DNA of 64,000 bases, taken from the NCBI RefSeq assembly GCF_015354405.1, contig NZ_JADKYP010000007.1:162389-226388 (forward strand). The letters run 5' to 3'. A program made the translations under genes and the position numbers. This document shows, piece by piece, positions 46,270-54,867 of the stretch (the first letter of the stretch is position 1; each line of letters begins with the position of its first letter). The stretch is from Nocardia sp. BSTN01. Lineage in GTDB: Bacteria > Actinomycetota > Actinomycetes > Mycobacteriales > Mycobacteriaceae. The notes beneath the pieces were generated by a model, which ran no database searches, was not told the origin of the DNA, and saw only the letters and a list, made by a program, of their open reading frames with translations.

Positions 46270-47553
46270 TCATGAAACGCGCGGGATCGTAGCGATTTTC
46301 GCCCCCCGCTCTTCGACCGACCGCGGACCGGACAACCACGCCGAGTACTCCTTCAGATCACGCCGGCGCCGAAGCTGGTCCAGGGCGAACGCGAATCCGG
46401 GGAGAACGCCGGGACGAGGCTCGCGCCCCGCGGCGAGGCGGTGCAACTGATATCGCACCTGGGCTATCCGCGCGGCTGAGCCGAGTGCCTTGTCCTTCCA
46501 TTCGATCGGCTTCAGTTCGGGTGCATCGACCGCGACCACATCTCGCCAGCGCAACGGCAGATCCGGGACGGTGGCGAGCGCTGTCCCCAGGCCCGCTACC
46601 GCAATTCCGCGGTCGATGACCTTCTGCGCTACTTCGCGGCGCCGGATACCCCCGGTGAGAATCAACGGCATCTTCGCTACGCCGAGGAGATCTTCGGCGA
46701 ATTCCAGGAAGTAGGCCTCCCGCGCGAGGGTCCGGTCGTCGGCGGGACGCCCCTGCATGGCCGGGCTTTCGTAACTCCCACCGGACACCTCCACCGCATC
46801 GACACCGAGTGTGTTGAGCATGCCGACCAGTCGTACCGCGTCCGATAGGGCGAACCCGCCGCGCTGGAAGTCGGCCGAATTCAGTTTCACCGCCACAGCA
46901 AACGACGGACTCACCGATTCACGGATGCCGGTGATGATCCGAGTCAGCGCTCGCGCGCGGTTCTCCAGCGGCCCGCCCCACTCGTCGATACGTCGATTCG
47001 TCAACGGGGAAAGAAACTGGGACAGCAGGTAGCCGTGCGCGGCGTGTACCTGGACTCCGTCGAATCCGGCCTGCTCGGCACGCACTGCGGTGGTGACGAA
47101 CCGGCCGATCACATCTTCGATGTCGGCCTCGGTCATCGGAGTCGGCGCGGCGAATCTCTTCGACTGTGCCCCTACATCCACCGCCACCGCCGAAGGTGCC
47201 AGACATACCCCTGGCATATCGGCGTTCGCTTGCCGGCCGGGATGATTGATCTGCATCCATACGTCGGCGTCGCCCGCCTTCGCAGCATCCGCCCACGCCG
47301 TGAACGGGCGAAGCGGCGTGTCCTGCGCGAGGACGATTCCGCCCGGACCGGTCAGCGCTCTCGCGTCGACCATGACATTGCCGGTTATGAGCAAGCCGGC
47401 TCCCCCGTGGCCCCACCGCCGATACAAGGTCAGGACCCGCTTGTCGGGAAGCTGACCAGGGCCCGCCAGGCCCTCCTCCATCGCGGCCTTGGCGATTCGG
47501 TTGGCCAGTATCGAGCCGTTCGGCAGGATCAGAGGCGAAAAAATCGAGGTCAT
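46270..47553 (-). CDS. Old Yellow Enzyme family NADH:flavin oxidoreductase
   Basis: The 427-residue FMN TIM-barrel protein has the OYE motifs MQINHPGRQA, the GVQVHAAHGYLLSQFLSP active-site pair (His-Ala-His) and NRRIDEWGG. It reduces alpha,beta-unsaturated carbonyls or nitro esters. The start at 47553 (MTSIFSPLILP) removes an upstream in-frame extension. Its promoter is an almost exact copy of the SDR promoter. Confidence 0.92.
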   Translation of the reverse strand: MTSIFSPLILPNGSILANRIAKAAMEEGLAGPGQLPDKRVLTLYRRWGHGGAGLLITGNVMVDARALTGPGGIVLAQDTPLRPFTAWADAAKAGDADVWMQINHPGRQANADMPGVCLAPSAVAVDVGAQSKRFAAPTPMTEADIEDVIGRFVTTAVRAEQAGFDGVQVHAAHGYLLSQFLSPLTNRRIDEWGGPLENRARALTRIITGIRESVSPSFAVAVKLNSADFQRGGFALSDAVRLVGMLNTLGVDAVEVSGGSYESPAMQGRPADDRTLAREAYFLEFAEDLLGVAKMPLILTGGIRRREVAQKVIDRGIAVAGLGTALATVPDLPLRWRDVVAVDAPELKPIEWKDKALGSAARIAQVRYQLHRLAAGREPRPGVLPGFAFALDQLRRRRDLKEYSAWLSGPRSVEERGAKIATIPRVS

Positions 47554-47675
47554 AAGCTGCTTTCTCTGCACCCACATCTCAGGCGACAAGGATCGGACCC
47601 TCAGTCAGCGCCGTGAGGTCTGTTCGGACATAGGTATGGCCACCCAACTTGCCGTCGGCCACGTACGACCCGGCA

Positions 47676-47707
47676 AGTCTAAAGTTTCAACTATGGTTCA
47701 AGGTCAA
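47676..47707 (-). promoter_or_regulatory. MerR-type promoter of the OYE gene
   Basis: On the minus strand TTGACC (47702-47707) and TAGACT (47676-47681) are 20 bp apart. The spacer TTGAACCATAGTTGAAACTT matches the spacer of the SDR promoter at most positions (ACCAT-GTTGAAA-TT conserved). This makes the OYE gene a second target of the MerR protein at 44159. Confidence 0.75.
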
Positions 47708-47763
47708 GCCCGAACAGCGGCGCTACCGAATTCATGCTTTGTGCGGCCGCATAGGATGAACAT

Positions 47764-48996
47764 GTGGCGACAACCGCGGGAGTAGACCCGAGCCAGGAAA
47801 GCTCGGCAGCAGGGAGCGCACCCGCTCGGGCATCCGGACATACCACCGCAGCAGCACAGATGGCGGCGTTGCTCGAGGACGCGGGATCGCAACTCGACGA
47901 CCTCGCCACCGATCTCACCCAGCTGTACCGAGCGAACATTCCGGTATACGGCCAGGTGGACGAGCACTCCATCCGGCGTAACACGCGCGCGGTCCTGGAA
48001 CTCGCGGCCGAATCGATGCGTGAACCGGTGCCGGGCACGCGTTTGACGGAGATCGCCGAGTTGGCGCGCGTCTGGGCCCAGCAGCAGATCCCGCTGGAAC
48101 TCGTGGCGCACAGCATCCAGGTCGGCGCCCGCCGCCTGTTCGAGCTGGTCCGAGAACGAGCTTCAGCAGCCGATATCCCGTCCGAGCAGATCAACGACTT
48201 GCAAGATCTCGCCTGGCAATGGGCTACCGCGCACGCGGCCGCCGTACACATGGTCCAGCAGGAACGGGCCGTCGCGGCCGCCACCCGCCGAAGCGACTTC
48301 GTGCGCAAACTCGTCGCCGGAGCGATCACTCCGGCCGCGCTGGCCACCGAAGCAAGCTCCTATCACCTCGATATGGCGCACCGCTACCACGTTGTCTGCG
48401 CGCGTTGGGACGACACGATATCGAGTTCCGACTTGGCCGCTGCCGTGCGCATGCGCGGCGCCACCGCGCAGTTGCCCTCGCTCGACGCCATCATCGATGA
48501 CACCTTCGTCGCGCTACTGCCGCAGCGCCCGCAGCTACGGTCGCTCTCACGCGCAGTGGGCCTGGGGCCGGCTGTTTCCCTCGGCGAAGCGTCGCGTTCG
48601 CACCGACAGGCCCTCGAAGCCATGACGATCGCCGATCGACACGGCCGCACCGGTCTGGTGGATCTCTCGGATCTGGGCTCGCTCCCGCTGCTGGAGCAGT
48701 TGGACGAGGAGACCATACGGATTCTCGACGCCAAACACCTGGGCCCCCTGCGCGCACAAGGCAATGCCGGTCACGAGATTTTGACGACTATCGCCACCTA
48801 TCTCACTCACGATCGGAAGGTCGAGGAAACCGCGCGCGCATTGTTCGTGCACCGCAACACGATTCGCTACCGGCTGACACGCTTCGCCGAAGTCACCGGA
48901 CTCGACACCGACAAGACGGACGATCTGGTCCTCACGTGGTGCCTGCTCCACCGCGACGCAGAGCTGGCCGAACCGGCGAACTCCCCGATTTCGTAG
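47764..48996 (+). CDS. PucR/CdaR-family transcriptional regulator
   Basis: The 410-residue protein ends with the PucR C-terminal HTH (VEETARALFVHRNTIRYRLTRFAEVTG shortened to its core LFVHRNTIRYRL). It has a helical N-terminal sensor region and a GGDEF-like middle region. It is divergent from the OYE gene. The start is GTG 47764 directly after an out-of-frame ATG. The target is not known. Confidence 0.85.
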   Translation: MATTAGVDPSQESSAAGSAPARASGHTTAAAQMAALLEDAGSQLDDLATDLTQLYRANIPVYGQVDEHSIRRNTRAVLELAAESMREPVPGTRLTEIAELARVWAQQQIPLELVAHSIQVGARRLFELVRERASAADIPSEQINDLQDLAWQWATAHAAAVHMVQQERAVAAATRRSDFVRKLVAGAITPAALATEASSYHLDMAHRYHVVCARWDDTISSSDLAAAVRMRGATAQLPSLDAIIDDTFVALLPQRPQLRSLSRAVGLGPAVSLGEASRSHRQALEAMTIADRHGRTGLVDLSDLGSLPLLEQLDEETIRILDAKHLGPLRAQGNAGHEILTTIATYLTHDRKVEETARALFVHRNTIRYRLTRFAEVTGLDTDKTDDLVLTWCLLHRDAELAEPANSPIS

Positions 48997-49157
48997 CCCC
49001 AGGAACGGACTATCCCACCGGCGGGCGAACTCGGGCGCACTGTGCTGAACGGCCGCGTCGAAGAATACCGAGTGCCCCTCGCCCCCTCCACTGCTCGATG
49101 CAGGCCACCACCGACTCTCGGATTCCTTCATCGGATCACACTGTGCCGGATCGGCGA

Positions 49158-50618
49158 TTATCGCGGGCGGGCCCGGAGCGCGGATCGCGGATCGAGCGTG
49201 CCGAGCAGGGCCGCGAAGCCGAGGGCCGATTTCGGCTCGTATCCCGCGCGCCACAGCCCACCGTGCAGCGCCTGGTCGCTGAACAACGCTTCCGGGTGCG
49301 GTCGTGGGTCGCGACGGTGATTGAGATCGTGGACCAGCAGTGCTGCCATGAGCACGCGGCACGTATCGGGTTCGAAAACTTCGATGTCGAAGCGATGTGC
49401 CCCGCGGTAGGCGGCGGCCAGCGCACGATTGCGAGTGACGGAGCGGGTCCACGACGCCGGCGCGACATTGAACGACACCGCATGTTCCTGCTGCTCGGCG
49501 AGAACGCCGCGCCACCGCTGGAGACGTTTGGCCAAGGCATAGCTCGGCCCTTGTTGCGGTACGAGGATATCGGCCAGACCTGTGCCGTCGGCATGCAACG
49601 AGGGGTATGAGGGACGGAAAAGTCTATCGCGGGAGGCCCGCCGCATCGCGGCATCCAAGTATCGAATCGGTCCTCGTTCGCGCCACGTCTTGCGTCCGGC
49701 TGCCACGACCTCGGCCGGGACGACGAAGGCGTCGGTGGGGGTAGCCAGGTAGGCGAGAGCAGTCCGCGGATCAGCGGCACACAGATAGGTAGCCAGCAGA
49801 TCTGTCGCCATCGTGAGACGCACGTGCATACCGCGATCGGCGTACGCGTACATGCCTACCACGAGCTGTGAGCTCCCCGCCTCGGCACGCAACCACGCGG
49901 CAAGTTCGCGAATCTCGGTCGTGACATCCATACCGGGCGCGCCATCGGGCCGAAGTGGCCAGCGCACCTTGCCGGCGCCGTCCTGCGCGGTATCCGCGAT
50001 GCGCAACCACACGTCGCGGACAGGCACGTCGACGGCGAGAATCTCAGCGCCCCAAGCTGACAGCGGCGCGAGCGGACTGAGTTCGGCTCCCGCTCCCAGC
50101 AGTGCGACACGACGGCCCGGCAGCGCCAGCCACTCCGGATGGGCCACCACTCGCGCGATGGCATCTCGGAACGACGGCTCGGCGACGCCGTCCGCAACCC
50201 ACGTATCGAGCTGCTCCAACAGCTGGGCACCGGATAGTTCGCGACCTCGGTACGGCACACTCAGCTGCGTCACCCGACGTGCGCGGCCCGACACGGTCGC
50301 CGTCGTGGGTAACCATTGCGCACCACCGCCCAGCTCGACTGCGTCCAGCGGGATTTCGTGCGCTCCGTCGGCCCACACCATGTTGCGCCGCGCCGAAGCG
50401 AGGCCTCGGGCCGCTATCGTCCGGGCGGCGGCCGCACCGGCGGCCGACGCGGTGGTCAGCTCCGCGAGCAGAGGGACGTAATCGGACCGCCACGCGCGGC
50501 TGCCGAGCACGCGCTCACGCAGGTCGCCGGATACGGATTCGGCGGCGTCGGCGAGTATCCGGGTGAGGGTGGGGGTGGTCGGCCGGGAATCCGACACTTG
50601 TGGAAAGTCGACGGTCAT
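49158..50618 (-). CDS. Conserved actinobacterial protein of unknown function with Rossmann-like segment
   Basis: I do not recognise the 486-residue protein as a known family. A Rossmann-like stretch (RRVALLGAGAELSPLAPL, about residue 167, then EILAVDV) suggests nucleotide binding, as in saccharopine dehydrogenase or methyltransferase-like folds. A late HDLNHRRDPRPHPEALFSDQALHGG is His-rich. The codon use is like the surrounding genes. It starts 1 nt after the APH-like gene stop, so both act together. Confidence 0.7.
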   Translation of the reverse strand: MTVDFPQVSDSRPTTPTLTRILADAAESVSGDLRERVLGSRAWRSDYVPLLAELTTASAAGAAAARTIAARGLASARRNMVWADGAHEIPLDAVELGGGAQWLPTTATVSGRARRVTQLSVPYRGRELSGAQLLEQLDTWVADGVAEPSFRDAIARVVAHPEWLALPGRRVALLGAGAELSPLAPLSAWGAEILAVDVPVRDVWLRIADTAQDGAGKVRWPLRPDGAPGMDVTTEIRELAAWLRAEAGSSQLVVGMYAYADRGMHVRLTMATDLLATYLCAADPRTALAYLATPTDAFVVPAEVVAAGRKTWRERGPIRYLDAAMRRASRDRLFRPSYPSLHADGTGLADILVPQQGPSYALAKRLQRWRGVLAEQQEHAVSFNVAPASWTRSVTRNRALAAAYRGAHRFDIEVFEPDTCRVLMAALLVHDLNHRRDPRPHPEALFSDQALHGGLWRAGYEPKSALGFAALLGTLDPRSALRARPR

Positions 50619-50619
50619 A

Positions 50620-51762
50620 TCATCTGCTCCTGCGGATAATGGTGCGGCAACGCCGTTCCAGTAGAACGACGGCGATACCGAACAAGCGGATGGTGGCGGT
50701 GGGGGCTTGTTTACGGTGATAGCGACGGAAGATCTGCTGGCAGATCACTGCCAACCGGAACAGACCGAAGACTCGGTAGAACGCCCATTCGTGGTCATCG
50801 AGGCCGATTCCCCTTCTGCGACAGTAATGCTCGACGACTTCGTCACGCGTGAGCATTCCGGCCGCATGGGTGGGCTGGCGACGGAGGAATTTGTCCAGCG
50901 GCCCGTCGTCGCACTCGACCCAGTAGGCGAGCGCACTCCCGAGATCCATCAACGGATCGCCGACCGTGGCCATTTCCCAGTCGAGCAGTGCGACAGGCTT
51001 GATCGGACTGCCGCGGTCCAGGGCGATGCTGTCGAACACGATGTTGTCGAAGCGGAATGCGTTGTGCACCATCGCTACTCCACGATCGGACGGCTGATTG
51101 TCGATCAGCCAAGCGATCACCGACTCGAATGAGGCGACGTTGCGGGTACGCACCCGGCGGTACCGCTCACTCCAGCCGGACACCTGCCGAGCCACATACC
51201 CGGGCCCTCGGGACAACCACGACAGGTTCGCCTCGCCCGGGTCGACGGTATGCAGATCGGCGAGGAGGTCGACGACATCGCCGCACAGGAGGGCAAGCTC
51301 ATCCGGAGTGATGTCCCACTCGGCGGGGAGGTCTCTGCGAAATACGAGACCCGGCACCCGATGCATCACGTAGAAGGGCGTTCCGATCACCCCGGAGTCC
51401 TCGCAGAGCGCAACCATGTCCGGCACGTAACCGAGGATCGGTCCGAGCTCGGCCTGGATCCGATATTCGCGGGCCACGTCGTGCGCGCCGCGGGCCCGCC
51501 ATACGCGCGGCGGTCGGCGCAGGACGAGGTCACTGTGGGGAAACGACAGCAGATATGTCAGATTGGATAAACCGCCGGAAAATTGGCGTATCACCGGGAA
51601 TCCGGAGAGGGATTCGTCGGGCACGGCAGCGCGAAGCCAGGTGACCAGAGCATCGATATCGAAGGCGTCCTCCGCACGCACCTCACCCGCATCGGGAAAC
51701 AGCGACCAAGTACGCGACGACGTGTCGCCGACCCGGGGCAGGGTCCTGGTTGCTCCGCTCAT
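50620..51762 (-). CDS. APH-fold phosphotransferase-like protein with altered catalytic loop
   Basis: The 380-residue protein belongs to the aminoglycoside/choline kinase-like family (the FadE36-like actinobacterial branch): IRQFSGGLSNLTYLL glycine-rich loop, LVLRR Lys/Arg strand, and the metal-binding LLDWEMATVGDP (D261, D269). The catalytic HGDxRxDN motif reads HNAFRFDN (H233-N240), with the catalytic Asp replaced by Ala. It may be a pseudokinase or bind acyl-CoA like related proteins. GAGGAGG precedes ATG 51762. It is operonic with the unknown gene downstream. Confidence 0.8.
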   Translation of the reverse strand: MSGATRTLPRVGDTSSRTWSLFPDAGEVRAEDAFDIDALVTWLRAAVPDESLSGFPVIRQFSGGLSNLTYLLSFPHSDLVLRRPPRVWRARGAHDVAREYRIQAELGPILGYVPDMVALCEDSGVIGTPFYVMHRVPGLVFRRDLPAEWDITPDELALLCGDVVDLLADLHTVDPGEANLSWLSRGPGYVARQVSGWSERYRRVRTRNVASFESVIAWLIDNQPSDRGVAMVHNAFRFDNIVFDSIALDRGSPIKPVALLDWEMATVGDPLMDLGSALAYWVECDDGPLDKFLRRQPTHAAGMLTRDEVVEHYCRRRGIGLDDHEWAFYRVFGLFRLAVICQQIFRRYHRKQAPTATIRLFGIAVVLLERRCRTIIRRSR

Positions 51763-52209
51763 CGAACAGCATTCCTCCTCGCACCAACCTCGGGGACCGA
51801 CTCCGCGGTGCCGACGCTCGGCGGACGGTCCATCCGACCCCCGCGCGCGCATCCGGCTCACCGCTGGGCAGGCGTCACCGAGATAAGCCATGGCCGTCTG
51901 CGGTACCTGCGCATATGCATTCTGCGATGCGGCACGAGGAAGTGATATGGGCGTGGAGCCCTGTTCGGGTGTGCATTCGCACAAGCCACGTACGTGCGTC
52001 GGCGCACGGCGACCCGTCCTCCTCGGTGCGGAGCAAACGCGACACCCCGGTCACGCCGACAATGGTTGTATCGAGGCCGCTGTCACCTCGGGCTTCATGG
52101 CCGGGGCAACCGAAAACGGGTAGCGCGGATAGGTGATTTCCCGGGCGCGATCGAGAGCCGAGGGCAGAACACTGTAAGCACCCGACCAGCCCTACGACGG
52201 TGACACGCC
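51763..52209. other. 447-bp region without a supported gene
   Basis: Short frames occur on both strands but none has a ribosome site or recognisable product. It must contain the promoter of the APH-like gene. I see no repeat or strong hairpin. Confidence 0.5.
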
Positions 52210-52710
52210 ATGAACCTACAACTCCGCTCCGACCGATCAGCAACCGCACTGAAGGGGAGTCAGTCCCGACCCTCATCGGTCGCACGACCATTTGGCAACG
52301 GTGAGCGCGCCGGTGAACCGGTTGAGGCGAAAGCGGCAATGTACGGCCCGGAATGGGTCCGGTCCGCACTCAGCCAGCTCGATTTCCTCACCACCACCAG
52401 GGCGATGCCTATGGAGGCCGCTCCCGCGGTGCGATACGCGATCGAGTGGGCACCATTCGGCGGCGCCGGCGCGGGAGACCTGCTTGTCGAGTTCGGCGCC
52501 GACCGCGGACGGTTCCTCGAGATGGTCTACGACGGTCTCCGGATACGACGAGACGACAACTCCGAAGCACGCTGGCTGAAGCAAAGGCTATCGAGCTCCC
52601 TGGCCGTCGCGTGGCTGCCTGACAAAACGACTTCGGTGAGCTCGGTGCGGTCCACCATGCGCCATCGGCCTCACCGAGACGGTTATACGCCCGACCGACG
52701 GCAGCGATGA
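52210..52710 (+). CDS. Hypothetical protein
   Basis: The 166-residue frame has strongly G/C-biased third codon positions, most clearly from MYGPEWVRSALSQLDFL (ATG 52339) to the VAWLPD stretch, which looks protein-like (amphipathic helix, then a beta-rich part). No family is recognised. The basic C-terminal 25 residues look random. The true start may be 52339. It may be an orphan or a fragment. Confidence 0.35.
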   Translation: MNLQLRSDRSATALKGSQSRPSSVARPFGNGERAGEPVEAKAAMYGPEWVRSALSQLDFLTTTRAMPMEAAPAVRYAIEWAPFGGAGAGDLLVEFGADRGRFLEMVYDGLRIRRDDNSEARWLKQRLSSSLAVAWLPDKTTSVSSVRSTMRHRPHRDGYTPDRRQR

Positions 52711-53022
52711 TGCACACACTCCGAGACCTCCCGGCAACGGAGGACGTGCATTTGCGGTTCTGGCTCGGGGAGGTGGCCTTCGATTACAGGGTAGCCGTTG
52801 CCGCGGCCTTCAACCTCGTCCGAGATTGGCAGCGAAAGCGCTGGTTCGCCATAGAATTTGTCATCACGTCGATCGAGGAGCGGTTGCCCGCCGCCCGTTT
52901 GCCGAACGAGCGGTTGTTCCTAGGGCCGTAATCTGCACCGTCGTTCTCGGCCCGCAGCGGGACGAGGCCGCGGCCGCCGGCGAACGCCGCCCCGCGACGC
53001 CAAGATCCCTCAGCGCCACTAC
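52711..53022. other. 312-bp region without a supported gene
   Basis: A 74-codon plus-strand frame at 52707-52931 overlaps the hypothetical gene end by 4 bp but shows no family features. Nothing else is seen before the DUF1304 gene stop. Confidence 0.4.
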
Positions 53023-53385
53023 CTACCCGGCCAGTAGAACCGCGGCCAGCGTAATCGCGCCAGGCAGCGCCTGCGCGAACAGAATCCGGCGACTTACAGT
53101 GGCCGCGCCGTAGAGTCCGGCCACCACGACACAGCCCGCGAAGAAGATCTTCGCGGCCTGCCCGACCGGATCCCCCGCGATCAGACCCCAGATCAGCCCG
53201 GCAGCCAGAAAACCGTTGTAAACGCCCTGATTGGCGGCCAGCACCTTGGTCTCCTCGGCGAATTCCGGCGTGGTGCCGAAGCTCGCCCGCACACGCGGCG
53301 TGGTCCACAGGAACATTTCCATAACCAGGATGTAGACGTGCAACGCGGCGAGTAATCCAACCAGGATCTCCGCGAACAAACGCAT
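53023..53385 (-). CDS. DUF1304 family integral membrane protein
   Basis: The 120-residue protein has four hydrophobic segments (about residues 4-24, 45-66, 72-92 and 99-120) and the family pattern EMFLWTTPR and ANQGVYNGFLA. DUF1304 proteins are small inner-membrane proteins of unknown function. ATG 53385 follows GAAGGCGG. Confidence 0.88.
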   Translation of the reverse strand: MRLFAEILVGLLAALHVYILVMEMFLWTTPRVRASFGTTPEFAEETKVLAANQGVYNGFLAAGLIWGLIAGDPVGQAAKIFFAGCVVVAGLYGAATVSRRILFAQALPGAITLAAVLLAG

Positions 53386-53513
53386 GACCGAACCGCCTTC
53401 CATCAGGTCCCGGCCGATACCGGCACCGTGTCACATCGTGTCAGACATATGGACAAAGCACGCAATCGACGACGGTGTTGGGTTACCTTTGGGCGCATCC
53501 GATTCCACGGTGA

Positions 53514-53640
53514 TGTCCTCGCGCCGCCGCGGGCACCGACCTCGAACACGACAAGATCAACTCCGGCATCCGCCCTCCGCTGCTGGTGTTGTGGGGCGCG
53601 GACAGCTTCGTAGGCCGCCGCTACGCCCCCCTTGCCAACG
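53514..53640 (+). pseudogene. Fragment of a haloacetate/fluoroacetate dehalogenase-like alpha/beta hydrolase
   Basis: The frame AAAGTDLEHDKINSG then PPLLVLWGADSFVGRRY matches the cap-to-core segment of fluoroacetate dehalogenase-type hydrolases (usual form RAxxxxDLEHD and PxLVLWGxxxVVGRxxDPL). A stop lies just upstream in the frame. The nucleophile Asp and the catalytic His regions are absent. This is a decayed fragment. Confidence 0.5.
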
Positions 53641-53718
53641 GCGAGCTCGCCGCGGCCGATCTCGGCCCAGATTCCCGGCCCGTCGCGCTGGGTGTAGCCG
53701 CCGCCCCCTACTCCCGAT

Positions 53719-53802
53719 CTACCCGGCGAGTCCGGTTGCGCCGCCCGCCAGCACCGCCGTCCCGCCGGCGGCGATCGCCTGTAACACACGTCTTCGTTCC
53801 AT
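53719..53802 (-). pseudogene. Orphan Tat signal-peptide start of a lost secreted protein
   Basis: The 27-codon frame begins MERRRVLQAIAAGGTAVLAG after an AGGAG ribosome site and stops after GATGLAG. It has the twin-Arg and hydrophobic core of a Tat or lipoprotein-like signal peptide, but nothing mature follows. It is probably the stump of an exported hydrolase gene truncated by the same event that left the neighbouring fragment. Confidence 0.45.
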
Positions 53803-53883
53803 CTGCTTTCTCGATCTCCTCCTCGTCGCGCCACCTCGGCGACGGACTGGAATGTTCGCGAATTGTCTTGTGCCGGAAGCTTT

Positions 53884-54183
53884 TCAGTGGTACTCGGCGA
53901 TCACCTCGTAGAGTGCGGGGTACGCGGTCGCCACCTGCCGGGCCTCGTCGACGGACGACACCACGGCCGGGTTAAGACCTGCAGCCTGGCAAGCTTCGAC
54001 GCTGTCCCAGTGGGCGACGTTGATCAATTGGAACCGGGCGTCGGGCAGAAGTGCGCGATGCAGGCGGACATCGCGGAAACCGGGTGCCGCGCGCATGATT
54101 CGAGCACGGGCCCGCCACTGTTCGACGAATTCGTCGATCCGGTCGGCAGGGATCTCGATGACGTTGACGAAGGTGACCGTCAT
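53884..54183 (-). CDS. ABM-domain protein
   Basis: The 99-residue protein starts MTVTFVNVIEIPADRIDEFV and has the ABM dimer-barrel signature (APGFRDVRLHRALLPD; FQLINVAHWDSVEA). These proteins are often haem-degrading or quinol monooxygenases. The ATG overlaps the DJ-1 gene stop (ATGA), so it is the second gene of that unit. Confidence 0.85.
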   Translation of the reverse strand: MTVTFVNVIEIPADRIDEFVEQWRARARIMRAAPGFRDVRLHRALLPDARFQLINVAHWDSVEACQAAGLNPAVVSSVDEARQVATAYPALYEVIAEYH

Positions 54184-54767
54184 GCCGACCGCCACACCGT
54201 GCCACGACGCTCGTATTCGAGAATCGTTTCGGCGAACAGCGCGGCCGCACTGCCCAGTAGCCGCTCGACCAGCCACAACCCGAGGTCGATTCCCGAGGTG
54301 ACGCCTCCGGAGGTCACCAGATCACCATCGTCGACAACGCGGCCGGCGACCACGGTCGCGCCCTGATTCCGGAGATCGTCCTTCGCGATCTCGTGGGTCG
54401 TGCACGGCCGTCCGGTCGTGAGTCCGGCCGCGGCCAGCAAGAGGGTTCCGGTGCAGGTGGCGGAGATGATCAACCCGGGCCGGCGCGCCGCGGCCAGCGC
54501 CCGCGGCAGCAACCCGCGATTCACCTGCGCCTGTACGGCGGATTCCGCGCCGTATCCGCCACCGGGGACGATGAGCAGGTCGGCCGACTGCGGCTCCCAG
54601 GCCGAACTCACCGTGACCTCGAGGCCGGACGAGGTGGTGACGACACCGGGCCCGTCGACGGTCACGTAGCTCTGCCGTACTTCGTCCGCCAGACCGAGGA
54701 CGGTCACCGGCCCGACGAAGTCTTGATCTTCCACGCCGTCGTAGAGCACCGTATGTACGCGAATCAT
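54180..54767 (-). CDS. DJ-1/PfpI (isonitrile hydratase-like) family protein
   Basis: The 195-residue protein has the DJ-1 core: LLIVPGGGYGAES then the nucleophile elbow SATCTGTLLLAAAGL with Cys, and TGRPCTTH with His. It resembles the ligand-like domain of GlxA regulators and isonitrile hydratases. The start is ATG 54767 (MIRVHTVLYDGV). It is divergent from the GlxA-like AraC gene across 100 bp, a common pairing. Confidence 0.87.
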   Translation of the reverse strand: MIRVHTVLYDGVEDQDFVGPVTVLGLADEVRQSYVTVDGPGVVTTSSGLEVTVSSAWEPQSADLLIVPGGGYGAESAVQAQVNRGLLPRALAAARRPGLIISATCTGTLLLAAAGLTTGRPCTTHEIAKDDLRNQGATVVAGRVVDDGDLVTSGGVTSGIDLGLWLVERLLGSAAALFAETILEYERRGTVWRSA

Positions 54768-54867
54768 GCGCGAATCCTTCTGAAAACTGTTGTGGGCCAA
54801 CCGAGTATTTCGACAACCGGCAGCGGCCGACAGTGGCTCGAACGCCATACTTGCGTAAGATCCAGCC

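Noticed and set aside
52707-52931. A 74-codon plus-strand frame after the hypothetical gene
   Set aside because: It has no ribosome site, no recognisable motif, and the coding signal is weak.
53403-53834. A 143-codon minus-strand frame as a protein gene
   Set aside because: It is rich in Arg/Gly without motifs and overlaps the dehalogenase-like fragment and the orphan signal peptide, which explain the DNA better.
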